Under the pieces are notes generated by a model. It saw only the letters and a list, made by a program, of their open reading frames with translations. It had not been told where the DNA came from and did no database searches. From positions 15,934,001-15,998,000 of the forward strand of contig OU452204.1 in NCBI GenBank assembly GCA_911728435.2: a stretch of DNA of 64,000 bases, written 5' to 3'. The position numbers were made by a program, and so were the translations under genes. This stretch comes from Apoderus coryli. Its lineage: Eukaryota > Arthropoda > Insecta > Coleoptera > Attelabidae. Positions 31,109 through 44,089 of the stretch are shown here, piece by piece; within the stretch, counting starts at the first letter, position 1; the number at the start of each line of letters is the position of its first letter.

Positions 31109-31210
31109 ATGTAATCTATTAATAATCCTATCAAACGGTGTCTGACGATGACTCTTCACGCTAGTACCATCGATGACGTCAGTCTTCTTTTTGCATAACC
31201 TGTTGCCCAT
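31109..31210 (-). CDS. Possible first coding exon, MGN-type N-myristoylated protein
   Basis: On minus, ATG at 31208-31210 opens 34 codons beginning MGNRLCKKKTDVIDGTSV and ending DRIINRLH at a donor GTAAGC (31108-31103). Gly2 with Cys6 and a following Lys cluster is a classic myristoylation/palmitoylation start. Upstream (31216-31400) is relatively CpG-containing and looks like a promoter or 5' UTR. The frame beyond the donor runs into a mariner fragment, so splicing is required. I found no matching second exon on the minus strand; a direct join to the 13281-13307 exon does not keep a good acceptor and phase. It could be a chance frame. Confidence 0.4.
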
Positions 31211-31216
31211 AGCAAC
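31202..31216. promoter_or_regulatory. X-box-like (RFX) palindrome overlapping a start codon
   Basis: GTTGCCCATAGCAAC pairs GTTGCC with AGCAAC around CAT, close to the RFX X-box consensus (GTTGCC, 0-3 nt, GGCAAC). It overlaps the ATG of the candidate exon on minus. RFX sites mark promoters of cilium genes in animals; here the function is unproven. Confidence 0.35.
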
Positions 31217-31739
31217 GTTTAGGTATTAATCCAAAATGAACACAAAACAAAACGCGCAATGCACAACAAAAACAAATAATTCACAAACACGCACAAATTT
31301 CGAAATAAATAATTTTCGCTTTCGTTCGACGTTGGACTCGTTTGTGTCGGTGGCGTTCAAAACAAAACACTAGTTGTATGATTCAAAACATATTATTCAG
31401 AGTCCTCTCTCCGCAACCATAGTGTTTTTTATTTTCTATGTGTGTACAAAATGTGAGATGTATGTGGGGGACTTTGCAAGGATTATGGAAGCATAGAGAA
31501 TGCTGTGTACAGTAAACTAATTACTATATGAGATTTGTAAACAGTCTAATAATTGTTTTTTATATTGTTAGATACCTACGTGGTGGCTTGGGTAAAAGTT
31601 AGGTATCAGGAAACTGCGATTCTATCTTATTTTAAAGATACGAGTATATACACAGTGTCCTTCCGTGAACAGCGAGCGAGAAAAAGTGTAATTCGGAATG
31701 CTATGAAAATTTAGTAGGTAGATGACAGCTGTCAGCTTG

Positions 31740-31940
31740 CAGCAATCAAATTATGACTGGGTTGAGCTAATTATGCTTGCAACAGAGCCAAAATACGTAT
31801 CGAAGTCAGAACAGTTCATGTTAAGAGTTGAACAAATGAAATAAATAGGACTCTGACGCAGGCGATTGGTTGGTTGGTCGTGCAATAGGTTATACAAAAA
31901 TTTGACACCTAGAATTTTTCTTCGTGTCTCCAAGAAGAAA
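31740..31940 (-). pseudogene. LINE ORF2 C-terminal fragment
   Basis: The minus-strand frame reads METRRKILGVKFLYNLLHDQ, typical of the C-terminus of jockey/CR1-like ORF2. No RT remains. Confidence 0.5.
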
Positions 31941-32019
31941 AGAAGTGAACCATGATCAGTACCACGGACCGGACAAGCACCATTTAGTTAATAAATAATT
32001 TGAATTCGAATATATGATT

Positions 32020-32165
32020 TGATTTTCGAAAATTGCTTCATTTTAATATTCCAAATCGTCATGACATTTTTCGAAATTTCGACATAAGTAATTTATTTCG
32101 TCTTATTTTTGGTTGTAGATTCTACCCCTAAAGAGTGGGCAATTTTTTTTGGGACACCTTGTATA
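32020..32165. repeat. Terminal fragment of the mariner family at 5521
   Basis: The tract matches the right arm at 6540-6665 (shared ACATTTTTCGAAATTT, then GTAGATT and GGGACACC), with a few substitutions. Only one end is present. Confidence 0.65.
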
Positions 32166-32820
32166 TTTTTACATTTTTAGGTTTCTTGGAATAATTAAAG
32201 GTCAGTTTCGTAACAACTCCTTAGGGCCAGTACTATAAAACTATGTTTATAGATCTCCTCGTAAAGAGAGGTCCAACATTGGCAGATCTTTGGGGACCTC
32301 TTAATACAGGGTGGACAAAAATGATATTGAAAATGAATTTAAAAAAATAATTATCGTATTTAATATTAACCAAATTTCTACAGTGACCTTGGTTTTTTAA
32401 CTCAATCATAAATTTACAAGTACAAATTATTTAAATTTTCAAGATCGTGTGATACATTTGCGATTCGATATGTATACCTACCTAATATTGCTTAAAAAAT
32501 CATAGAAAAGTCAAAAACGTTGAAGGCACATTTGCATGCTTTTTAAGTTTCAACTATTTTGCACATCTATAATACCATAGAATAATAACTATAGATTAAA
32601 CTGTGATAATACCACAAAATTAAACTCTTACCACTTACTAAATCAACAAAAAATAACTAAATTTCTTGATAGAGTTTACATATAGTTTTTACTAACATAT
32701 ACACCGTTTGACCTTTCTGCAGTCTTAACCTTTGATTTTATTTTCTGCAAGTGAGGTTACAATGTTCACATAGTTATAAGCTATTGATACACGGCATACA
32801 ATGACTGTATCAACTGTTTA

Positions 32821-33191
32821 TACGAGGGTTGCCTTTTATATTTCGGGATTAAAGAACAAAAACAAATATTAATCATCGAAAATCACTTTATTGTTTTTCA
32901 AGCTTGGAAGTGCTTCGCGAACAACTTTCGTTGGATTTGGCTCATCTTGAAACACCCATACAGTCGACTGCTGTTTACTTTCGGGCTCATACGCGTAAAT
33001 CCACGATTTATCACCTTTTGGGCCGACATGAATTTTTTAAGTTACTGTAAACAACACAAATAGCGCTCGTATGTCAAAAGGTTCTGAGTACGTATAACCT
33101 CAAAAATGTCCAACTTTACGAAAGAGCTGTCCGATACTAGATTGCAACACCAGGGTTGCCAAATCTCGAAATATTAAAGGCAACCCTTGTA
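32821..33191 (-). mobile_element. Internally deleted mariner element
   Basis: TACGAGGGTTGCCTTTTATA and its complement CCTTTAATATTT-reversed end (33165-33191) bound 371 bp. The minus strand retains a mariner transposase segment: GPKGDKSWIYAYEPESKQQS then VWVFQDEPNPTKVV, where the usual GDE(T/S)WIY first catalytic motif has Lys for Glu. The flanks read straight into the termini. A classic mariner deletion derivative, not functional. Confidence 0.8.
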
Positions 33192-33194
33192 TTC

Positions 33195-34680
33195 ACCTAT
33201 TTACATTTGAAGTTATAAGAAAAATTATCTAAAAGAAAAATTAGTATCTAATATTAAAGCAAGAAGTAAGTGATAAAATAGAAAATAAATTGAACATTGA
33301 ATTGGAAGTCTTCCTTTGAGCTAAATTAGAAATGCTTAACCACCCAAAACCCCTGTATTTTGGTAACATCAAAACTTATATCGCACAATGGTGATAAAGC
33401 TTATAATTTTTTGCATTTTGCGATGTAACTATATACTCTATAAAAAATGTTTAGGATTTTATGTAGAATCCAAAAATCGAATAAAAATTTGAAATAAGAA
33501 AGTTCATTTCCAGATTTTCTGAGACATATGTAAAATAGAGTTTTTTTAAAAAATTATTTTGAACCATTCAACTTTTATTAGGGACACTAATTTCTAAAAC
33601 GTCAAATGAAAAAGTTAAAGGTACATTTATAACTGGACACCCGGTACATGTCACAGAAAAAGAAAAATTGGAAAATACTTATAAAAAAGAAAAACAAATT
33701 TTTTATATAACGCAAACTTCATTCAGTTACGGGCTCCCTCATTGACATTAAACTAATCTGCTGCAGTGTTCAAATTTAAAATATTAGATCAAAATTTATG
33801 TACCGAGGAAAAAAAATAATAAAAACTCTCTTAAAAAGGATAATACCTAAAATAAAAGTGTTTTCTTTCAACATTTAGCCCATATCCAATTAAATAAAAA
33901 TCTTCACGTAGAATTCCTTACGTCTATATCCGGCTTATTAGCAAGCAATAATAAACCACAAAACAAAGGAGTATGTTTTGTGTAATAAACTGATATTTAA
34001 TTGCCTAGTGGCATTTCTGAATTATGTAAAATACAGATATATTTAGGAAAAAAAAATATATACGTTGTATTATAGTTGTTTTAAGATATATTTAAAATGT
34101 TCTATCATTAAACATTACGTAATTCAATGTAAACCTACAACGCAATGAATATTATTCATATATTCAACATTACCTTACGATATTAAGATTATTGTCAAAA
34201 TGAAATTTAAAAGTCCAGTAGCATTTCGCATTATTATTTATTTAGTTATCTATTAATTAGAATAAAATCAGGTAGCCTTAAATAAAATTCCTGATAAGAA
34301 CGTTAAATATTGTTTTAGAATGTTTCCATTTGATATTGTCAGGAATATGTAAATTATTTGGATAAACAATAATAACAGGTCTAATTAAATTATTTGTTGT
34401 TTGTATCTATATAGGTACATGTGTATTATACCTACTTTGTAACAATGCCATACAAATTTTTAAGATTCCTTTGGCATTGAAAAATTTATCGATTAAACAT
34501 TTCTGCAAGGTTACGACATGTGTGAGGCGCTTGTCTAGCTTAAGTTTTTTGCAGTTTTGCATATTATTTAATGTAGGTAAGTTGTTTTGGCAACACTGTT
34601 TTCTGTAACAGCCCATTTGACAGTTCACGGTTGTTTTGAGGTTAGTTTGGATTGGCAGTTCTGCGTGAATATTCTCACAC
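33195..34680. other. AT-rich region without recognisable genes
   Basis: Only an isolated mariner-like end (CTGGACACCCGGTACA near 33635-33650) is suggestive. I see no coding or structured RNA. Confidence 0.45.
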
Positions 34681-34689
34681 CGGAGCAAC

Positions 34690-36295
34690 AACAACAACAG
34701 CACTCTCATGAATGAGCGACAGCAAATTCTTAGTAGCACAGAAGAACAACTACAGGAATGGAAAAAATATATTGAAAATCTCTTTGTGGATGGTAGGAGT
34801 TTTTCGCATAATATTACCCTGGATGACCGAATGGATATCACCAAGGCGGAACTCATACACGCTATATCGGGTGCAAAAAATGTGAAAGCATCAGGACCAG
34901 ATGGAATACAAATGGAGGTTTTAAAAACGTTGAAGGAAGATAGGACTCTTACACTTCTATTAAGCTTGCTTAACTGCATATACAAGACCGGAGTAATCCC
35001 TAAAGACTGGCTCAAGTCAACCCTCGTTGCTATACCAAAGAAGGCTAATTGTAAATACTGTAATGATTACAGAACAATCAGTTTAATGAGCCATGTATTA
35101 AAGTTGTTTCTGAAAAGCGTTCATTCCAGAATATACAGCAAGTGTTAGGAAAACATTGGCAGGTCTCAGTTTGGTTTTAAAAGCGGTTTCGGTACAAGGG
35201 AGGCGCTGTTTAGCGTCCAGGTTATCTTACAACGATGCCGGGACGTAAACGTAGATGTATATGCCTGTTTCGTAGACTACGAGAAGGCATTCGACACTGT
35301 TCAACACGATAAATTAATAGCTATACTGAACGATATAGGTCTGGACGGACGGGACGTTCGGATAATAGCCAACTTGTACTGGAATCAGACAGCTGACATT
35401 AGAATTAACGGCCAGAGATCTGAAGAAGTGCCCATTATGAGAGGAGTTAGACAAGGCTGTGTGCTCTCCCCCCTTCTGTTTAACTTATATGCAGAAGAAA
35501 TTTTCAGAGAAGCCGTCGAAGACAGAACAGAGGGTATAATTGCTAATGGAGTGGTCATCAACAATCTAAGATATGCGGATATCAGCGGTAACAGACCGCA
35601 GCCAACAAATGGGTCTACGATTAAATATAAAGAAAACCAAATGGATGGTTATCAGCAAAAACAAAAATATAGCTGATATTAGCATAAATGGAGAAATAGT
35701 GGAAAGAGTACAAAAATACAAATACCTGGGCTGCTGGGTGAATGAAGAATGGGATCTAACTCAAGAAATCAAAAGCAGAATAGAGCAAGCGAGAACATCA
35801 TTTAAGAACATGCAGAAAGTGTTAACCAACAGAGCTCTAAGAATTCCCCTAAGAATACGCATATTGCGTTGCTATGTCTTCAGCATATTGTTCTATGGGA
35901 TGGAAGCATGGACCCTCACTGAGGCAATGTGTAGGAGGATTGAGGCTTTCGAAATGTGGGCTTACCGAAGAATGCTGAAGATATCATGGATGGACAGAGT
36001 GACGAATGAAGCCGTTCTACAGCGTATGAATAAAGAAAGAGAGGTGCTTAATACCATAAAAAGAAAAAAGCTGGAGTACTTTGCCCACGTAATCAGAAAT
36101 CCGAAATATGAATTGCTGCATATAGTCATTCAAGGAAAAATAGAGGGAAAGCGTGGTCCTGGTCGCCGAAGAACATCGTGGCTCAGGAATCTTCGCCAGT
36201 GGTATGGAGTAAGCACTACGACACTGTTTAGGTCTGCTGTGGACAAAGTGAAGATCATGCGACTGATCGCCGTATACTGCACTTGAAGAAGAAGA
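34690..36295 (+). mobile_element. RTE-like LINE reverse transcriptase, decayed
   Basis: Plus-strand frames encode an RTE/BovB-type RT: SGAKNVKASGPDGIQMEVL, TLVAIPKKANCKYCNDYRTI, VDYEKAFDTVQHDKLI, RGVRQGCVLSPLLFNLYAEE. The catalytic YADD region at about 35570 is deleted (NNLRYAD then a frameshift), after which NIKKTKWMVISK, KYKYLGCWVNE, LFYGMEAWTL and RMLKISWMDRV continue to a stop at 36284. An in-frame TAG near 35146 and the deletion make it dead. The tail is GAA-rich (GAAGAAGAAGG). Confidence 0.85.
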
Positions 36296-36667
36296 AGGAG
36301 CAATGTATGTAAATTGTTCAAATTTATTTTGAAAAACATGGTTCAATTCGAGAAATTCATCGAGGATTACTTGTGTTTTATCGTGCTCATAATCGTCCAT
36401 CAGAGCAATACGTTTACCTACTCGAAATGGGAATACGCATCCCGTAAAGGTGCATCCAAACAGGCTTCGTCGCGCAGCGCATGCGCGAACGTTGCAGCGC
36501 GGTAAAGTTAAAATTATTAAACTGTTTTTGCTGAAAATGTTTATCCAAATATGCTGACAGGTCGAAAAGATATTGTTATATCCGAAAACATTGAAAAAGT
36601 TATGAATTTCACCCTTATCATGCTCAAAATTTAAATAATTCGCCGGTGCCAATTGCAATTGGTAGTA

Positions 36668-36719
36668 GAACGGTCAAGAGAAGAAAAGCAACATGGTGCT
36701 TCGCTTTTCTCAACCGTTC
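36668..36719. repeat. Imperfect hairpin
   Basis: GAACGGTCAAGAGAAGAAAAGC is mirrored by GCTTTTCTCAACCGTTC with a 13-nt loop. Origin unknown. Confidence 0.45.
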
Positions 36720-37507
36720 TCCTCTCTTTGTTTTGGAGAATGCGATTTTTTCTATGACTATTAGATAACTTAAATCATTTTTCCACAACTTACATTTTTT
36801 AGTTTTTGCAACATATCCATATTTACACTTTAATTATTTCCTATTAATACGAAATTTTTAGACAATAACACTTCATGACGGATGTATGAAATACCTACAA
36901 CTAAAATTTTATATTTCATAAAATCTTGTTTCTTTAGTCTTATTGATATTACGTTGCTCTAGGTGTTTATAACGTCATGTTTTATTAATGGAACTAAAAT
37001 AAACCTGACTACATATATTCGTTTGAAATTGTATAAAATACATGCCAAGACTCTGCTATATTCTATAGATCAGGAGATAGTGACAGATTTTGGAACGTGA
37101 TTTCACCCAAGGCAGGGTGTTTTAAAGAGACGCGGCAATATTTATGGGATCATTTTATGAAACAAATTTCCCATAAACATACGTCCGGAAAAGCATTGTT
37201 TCCAAGGTAAAAGGTGATAAATTTTTTTGTAAATATCTCCGTTTTATATATTTTAGAAATAAAACACGTGAAACTCAAAGTCAAAACCACATATGAGACA
37301 CAACAAAAGCAGGAATTATTTTCTGCTATGCAGCCATCATCGGCCTAAAATAAAATAAAATACCTAAACGTTAGCCCAAAGGCAGAAGAGAAAAAGTAAA
37401 CTAAAAGAAAATATACAGTAAAACTAACAAACAAATTGTAACAATAAAATTAAACTGGTAACAGGAATTGTCGGTATTGGACATATAAATAAAACCTTCT
37501 AAATTTC

Positions 37508-37549
37508 AGCCAACGTTTCGTTCACTGTACGTGAACTTCTTGAGGGCCT
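37508..37549 (-). ncRNA. Hammerhead-like motif with one core substitution
   Basis: Minus strand: stem I GGCC with GGCU, core CTCAAGA (C for G at position 5), A, stem II GTTCAC-GTACA-GTGAAC (6 bp), GAAAC, GU, U. The order and stems fit a hammerhead, but the G5 change should inactivate it. Confidence 0.45.
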
Positions 37550-40500
37550 ATATAATGAAGATTTCGAAGATCCACTAGAATCGGGAAGGTTTGTCGAATC
37601 TAACGATGAAGAAATGCCATCAAAGAGACAAAAACTAATGGAGAAGTAATTAGAAAAAAAAAATTTCGGATTCGAGTTTTTTTTATTATTTGCATTTTTT
37701 GAGAACATTTACCATAGTAGTGTATATTTTTTTATACCATCAGAAAGTAGAGATTTCAACGAACAAAAAACACACCAACTTTTTTTAAAAAGCAGATCTT
37801 TTGACGTGAGAATTTTCGATTGAAAATTAGGGTGCTTTTTCGATATTAAATCAAAATAATGTGAAAAAATGAATATTTTAAATCAAAAAAATTACTGTAG
37901 ATTTGGGACACACAAAGGTAAGTTTTCACGAAATTTCGTGAAAAAATAAAAATTTTTGCAAAAGTTAAAAATAAAAAACCAAAAACTCGGTTATTCGAAT
38001 TTTTCACATAAATTTTGAGGTTATGTGAAAAAAGTGTTGATACAAAAGTTGTAGATCTTTTTATTACCTACAACTTTGCCATTTAACTTTTTTTCATAGG
38101 ACTTAACCGTTTTTTACCCTTAAAAACTCACCCCCTCTCCTTTCCCGACCACAGATCGCCCGTAATTTATTTTTCCTTTCATTTTTGTTATATTCTCTAC
38201 CTTTTCCAATGAATATCATCCTACTATAATTTTTTTTGAGTTTTTACCATTTATAAAATTATCGACTCTGGTCTAGTGTTTTGAATGTTTAAAAATAAAA
38301 ATATCTCCTTCCCGATTTCTTTGAAATTTGGTAGCGTTGTTGCTAAAAACAGGGAGCTTATATAGCCCTAACGAGATCAAAAATATAAAATGAAAATTCC
38401 CTATTGCATTTCTTGAAAAACTCAGTTCATCAGTAAACAAAATCAACATCAGTAGTAGAGTAATTTCAACAATTTTGTGCAAAAGCCATTGATAAAATGG
38501 TGTTTGATTGCATCTTATATGTTATATAGCACGTGCACAGTTTGGGAAACAACCACTTGTAAAATCATAAACAAATCTTAATAAGCAAATTGTTATGTTC
38601 AATTCATTTGCCAGTGAAATGTTAAAAATGTATGCAAAAATAAAATGAGCAACTTTCAATTTGAAATTATTCTCTCAAAGATAGACAGAGACATAAAACG
38701 GTACTTTGGTCCAGCCTACTTGATGTTCATTGTATTGTTACCTTAATTATCACAGTTTGCAGATATTTAAATTATTATTAATATTTATTTTATTTAATCA
38801 TTAAAAAAAAGCAGCATAATATATTATACAGCCGCTTAAAAATTTGGTGCGTAAATATTATTACAATACCTTACTTGGCGGCAACCACTTATACCTACTT
38901 GATATGATGCTTCCCAAATTTATTGAAAAGTGTATTAAATTATCTTTATTAAAATTAAAATAAGAAAATACTAGTTGCATGAACTAAACTAATTATTAGA
39001 TTAACCGGATATATGACAATCACTAAATTTCATCTAAATAGTTCCTTCACCATTTAGCAGGAATAGTAATATATAATTTTACGGTTGGTCATAGATATAA
39101 TATCAATGGAATTAGTTTATCAGTTTATTTAAATAATTAATTAATAAGGAGACACCAGACTCTGATACGTTTAGTGGCAATTTATGGCTACCTAATTAAA
39201 ATATGACATAATCCAATTTATCTAGAAACTTGCTTTAATTTCGGAAAACATTTCCATAAAATGGGTTCCAATATCCACAAAACCCTGTAACTTCCTTAAT
39301 AAGTAAGTTTTCAGAGTGAATAAAAAACCAAATTGCTCAGGAAAGATCAATCTTTAATTTCCCATTTCTACTTTCATTCGTTCACTTCACAGATTGCTCA
39401 AAAAATTAACAAACAAACATTATACTTACTTTTTACCTCTGCATATGCTATAAGAACCACTTGCTTAAAATCAACTAAGTATAGGTCAAACCTGTTCTCA
39501 AGAGTCAAGCTACATTTAAAGAAAAAATCATCTCAATATGTTACAGGGTGCAAGAGAAAATGGATGTTAAACTTAGTTTTCAAAAGACCCTGTAGGTATT
39601 TAAATAAACATTTATTGCAAACTGCATTTAAATTGTACAAAGGAACCTGGAATAACTTCCTGCGTACTTAGGTATAGATATATCAAAGATTAATGTACGA
39701 AATAATACATATAACGCCATCTACAATATCCAAGGTATTTCAAATCGATGTAGCAGGTTCTAGCCTGTATTAAAATCAGTTTTATTTGCCATATACCTAC
39801 AAGCCATCGTAACATTTATCCCATGAATGATTTTTATTAGTTTCCTGGTGGTAGATTTGAACTTACTGTATGGACAGAATATTCTCTTCTGAATTTTTGT
39901 TTTGGCTACATTAGGTACCTACGTGCTTTTCGATGAAATTTGTACAAAGTTTGTCATAAATTTACTATAGTTTTGTCTAGAAATATTGTCAAATATCACT
40001 CTGGTCAGTTTTAATTTGTGTTAGTTAAACATGAACAGATGCCATTCACTACTTATTTGTTTTCATTCCTTGTTTATACTACGAAAAGATGTTTGTAAAC
40101 GTTGCACCACCATTTATTTTATTATTGTTGATATATATCGTCACAAAATGCCTATATTAACATTATAATTTCATTATTTAACTCATGATTCATTTCATTT
40201 TGTGACGCATAAAATAACATCCAGTATTGTACTTAGCACCCGTACGCTATTTACGTATACCTAATAGATTTATAAATTGACGTATAAACTAGTCATAGGC
40301 GTATGAGTGCAATTTTCAGCCCTGGCAGCACTTGTTCATTTATTAATATCAACTAATTTTCACATTAGACGATGAAGCTGAAGTTCGTAAAGTCGAAAAG
40401 ACGAATTGATGGGTTATCCTGATGTGGCACCCAATGCGAGGCCGTATATTAAGCCCAGCTCAAAGCCTATCCACTCATTCATTCATTCACTGATCTCGAG

Positions 40501-40739
40501 CGCTTGGACAAGTTTTTAGTCCTTATACAAATGATAAATACAAGTTGAACTTAGTTTACTACATAACCAGTTTGGCGGCAAAGCCAGTCTGCGTATACAC
40601 TTCTTTCTTTCTTCTCTTATTCGACCCTATTTCAGTCCGCGTCCTTTTAGAATAGGAGTTAAACTTTTCTCGCTCTGAGGCCAGATCATTCACACATTGA
40701 GACGCCTTGGGAAGCAATGAAATTTTATATTTTAGATGA

Positions 40740-41160
40740 TCTATACTGGGTTGAGCCATGATGGATTCTATGTTAATGGCTATGCGGATATTGTTTGTGT
40801 GAATAATTGATACAATTCTCTGCACTTTCTGCATGGTATAATTTAAGCATCCAAATAAAATGTCGTTCAGGTCTCCTAAAAGTCCACATGAACTTTAGGT
40901 ATTTTAAAGTATTCCTATTTTGTGAAGGCGTTCTAGAGTTAGATAGCATTCGCGTTATTGCTCTATTTTTAACATTTTCAACATTTCGTGCTCTTGTTTT
41001 TCGGCCAATTTCTGTAAGTTCTTTTCCATGTTTCATCTAATTCATTTTTAATGCTTGCTTTGTAGTGTAATAGATTCTTGCCAACTCGTCAGCTTTTTCA
41101 TAGCCCAATATGACAGAATGTCCTCATTCAATCGGAATTTAGACTTTTCCATAGCACAAC
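40740..41160 (-). pseudogene. LINE RNase H/C-terminal remnant
   Basis: Minus-strand frames give EEGHSVILGYEKADELAR (RNase H GxxGNEKADELA-like motif) followed by FRRPERHFIWMLKLYHAESA, resembling the C-terminal LTGH..L.RHL.K.GL..DAEC region of I/R1-type LINEs. Several stops and shifts. Identification is moderate. Confidence 0.4.
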
Positions 41161-41269
41161 AGCATTACTACAAGTAGTTGCTGATATAATTACGGCTTGC
41201 CATGATTATTCTGGATTCTTTAACACTATCTACTACTCTATTAACTAAACAAATAGTAGGTAGTTATTA

Positions 41270-42606
41270 ATTAAAATTTTCCTTATTTTTAAAGAATTTC
41301 TAGTGGTGTACCACAGGGTAGTGTATTAGGACCAATATAATTTTCAATATATCGGTACAGCAGATTTTAGTAACCATCATGATCAAATTTGTTATCTTTT
41401 GGATTGCAGTCTCAACGTCGACTGCAATTTGTATTGATAAATGAGGATCTGGCTTCTGTACAGAAGTTCTTTGATTCATGGATTATAGTACTGAATCCTA
41501 AAAACACTTAAAGCATTTTAATGGTTAGTTAGGTTCAACGGATACTTGTAAAAACTTGGGAGTGCTTCTTGATTCAACACTTTGCATTTTGTGTTGGCCT
41601 TGGTTGTCTGCAAATAATAAGTCCATCCTACAGATTCTCCATAATTCTTGTTTGCCTTTTAGCTACATTGTAATGAAGTTTGACCATGTTTCAAAATTTT
41701 AATTGGATAATATTATAGACAAACGATATTTGAGTCATAGTGTATAAATAAAATTTATACAATCATAATCAACCAGAATATCTATTTAATAAGCTGCCTA
41801 GGGATTCCGATATCCAGAATTCTAAAAGAACCTAATTTTATTTATAGTTATATTGTGGATGAATGAATTTGTTGTAACACCTATAGGTATTGTATTTTTA
41901 ATTGCATTGGTGGTAAGAATAGCAAGGAAGTTGGATCGCCACCGTTATCTAACATCTTTGAAACTTTCATTTGCATTACAAAATAAAGATGCTCCTATAT
42001 ATGTTTGTTGTGCTACAAATAGATGGAAGACTTTTAGGCACATATTATGCAATCTGAACCCCTAAAACCTCAAATTAGGTGGAGATACGTATTCGCAACT
42101 TGGACACAAAATCATAATGAATTCGATAATGTTTAACTTCTATAAATTCTAAAGAATCAACAATATTAATATTGCTTTTTATCCTCTGACGACGGGAACA
42201 GATTGGTTCCTGAAACGTTAGGCCTACATAAAGATAAGCTTTTTTCAATCACGCATTGCCTTTTACTATGAATCCGAAAGGATTATTTTGATGCATACCC
42301 ATTATAACCATTCTTTGGTTTAAATTATTGTTTTAAATGACTATTTTGACTTTTAAAATTAATATTATTATTTATTTTGTTAGTTTTTTCTCTTATTTCT
42401 ATTGTATCTAAATATTATGTATATTTACTCTTTGTTTATAATTACTTTGTAGAATATAGAATCTCGTTGAGTTTAGGTTAGGTGTACAGAATGAATCTTC
42501 ACTCGAGAGTGAATAGAAACCTCGCGTTTTTTGACTCTCTCCAGATATTTTTGTAGGTAACCAATGTATGTTAATTTATGGTTGTCAATAAAGACTATTA
42601 TTATTA
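41270..42606 (+). mobile_element. Strongly decayed LINE with (TTA)n tail
   Basis: ISSGVPQGSVLGPI at about 41300 is the RT palm motif, then scraps to EYLFNKLPRDSDIQNSKRT near 41790. An AATAAAG followed by (TTA)n at 42586-42606 forms the 3' end. A hammerhead-like motif at 42181 lies within, perhaps from a separate insertion. Confidence 0.5.
42181..42226 (+). ncRNA. Hammerhead-ribozyme-like motif with intact core
   Basis: Plus strand: stem I UCCU with AGG, core CTGACGA (42186-42192), C, stem II GGGAAC/GUUCCU with a 6-nt loop, GAAAC (42212-42216), GU, U. All core bases fit CUGANGA plus GAAA. Confidence 0.5.
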
Positions 42607-43452
42607 TTAAATAACCAGATAATGAGCTTTAACGCTTTATTATTATTATATTCAGATTCAGTTTCTATTCTAAGTTTTCAAATGCTATTGAAACAGTTAA
42701 CTAATCAATACCGCAGCTATCCTTATCAGAAGCTACGCCATTGACCCCTGTCCTCCTAAAATATTTTTTGAATAACACGAACTGCGCTGGTCTCGTTTCT
42801 CGACAATACATGGTATAATATAAACAGTCTGCTTTCTCTTTCGAAACCCAAATGAAACTTTTAATGTAAATATAGAAAAATATTTATATTATATACAGTT
42901 ATTCTTCATAAATAAAATCAATTAACGTCCGATTCTGTTTCCAAAAAGGAAGCCAATATAATCACTGTCTTATCAGTGTTGATAAAGCCGGTTTAAATAT
43001 AACACTTAACACATACTTAAGGACTTTCAGAAATAAACACAAAAGTGCTATGCATAAGTGTTTTGTGAGTTGTTTAAAAAACGAACAATAAAATAATTAT
43101 TCGTGACATTATTGATTTTAAGGAGAACTGTTTTTTGTTATTATTCTTTTACAAGTTTTGTACACTACTAGGTACTGTGTGTTGTTGTGATTTTTGTCCT
43201 GAATCAGTTCGAGCATTTCGTTAATCTCGTAGATACTATTATATTTATTTAGGTAAGTAACAGGATAGATTTGTTAAAAAATAATATCGTTCAGCTTACA
43301 GTTTAAAATTCCCGTTGTGTCCACTAATATAATATTGCTTAATATAAAATTATATACACTGTGTCCAACATAAGAATGGGATAGGAGTTACAACGTCTGC
43401 TAAATTAGAAAAAAGTTGTATCATAAGTGTTTTCGAAGTAAACTAAAGGCGG

Positions 43453-43923
43453 GTTTAGCCACCTAATAATGCATAATTTTAGTGCATAATGGATAATTTT
43501 TAAAACATGACACTTACATGTACCTGTTTATATGACGAATAGTGTATAATTCATAATTTTCGTTGATAATGCATAAGGTTGGGAACTTTCAACTTTATGC
43601 AAAAAATATCAATACGCATGCGCCGCATGCCTTACATAACCTCAATTTACGAAATAAACTAAATAAAAATTGAAAATGTGATAATTAACAGAATTTTTAA
43701 TTTGAAAGCTATCAAAACAAAAATAAGTCCAACACAAAGTAATAGCATTGTCTTTAAAGACAATGGTAATAGGTTAACCTGCTGTCTAGTCAATTGTCAC
43801 TTTATGCATAAAAGTTATGAGTTGTATAAACACCTATATTCTGTTGTGCATTATCGATTATGCACTATGTATTAAGCATTTTTCTTTATCCATTATGTCC
43901 TATCTATTATTAGTTGGCCAAAC
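43453..43923. mobile_element. MITE nested in the mariner-like element
   Basis: GTTTAGCCACCTAATAAT at 43453 is mirrored by ATTATTAGTTGGCCAAAC ending at 43923, with further GCATAATGGAT-type matches inside. It interrupts the left arm of the larger element. No coding. Confidence 0.6.
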
Positions 43924-44089
43924 TATAGATGTTTTTAAGAATTTTTTAAAAAACAATTTTTTGCGATTTTAGTTTTTCTTTATTTTTGACATTATTTTTA
44001 CAGTAATAAAAAAATTAAAAGCACTTTCTTATTGTTACTTTCAGAGGAGAATAAGATAGCGTTTACATATTTTCACTATGACGTGTAGG

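Larger units (their letters stand above)
36300..40730. other. Mostly featureless AT-rich region
   Basis: It holds an imperfect hairpin at 36668-36719 (GAACGGTC...AACCGTTC), a mariner-type end at about 37110 (CAGGGTGTTTTAAAGAGACG, similar to the MITE at 19822), a hammerhead-like motif at 37508-37549 and (CATT)n near 40478. Open frames such as 39333-39671 show no domain. I see no host gene. Confidence 0.45.

Noticed and set aside
31174..31181. TGACGTCA cAMP-response element
   Set aside because: It falls inside the candidate coding exon (Thr-Asp-Val-Ile) and has no supporting context.
13281..31210. Joining the MGN exon (31109) directly to the exon at 13281
   Set aside because: The usable acceptors near 13290-13304 give the wrong phase, so I kept them as separate candidates.
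39333..39671. 112-codon plus-strand open frame
   Set aside because: No domain, no splice context and composition like surrounding noncoding DNA.
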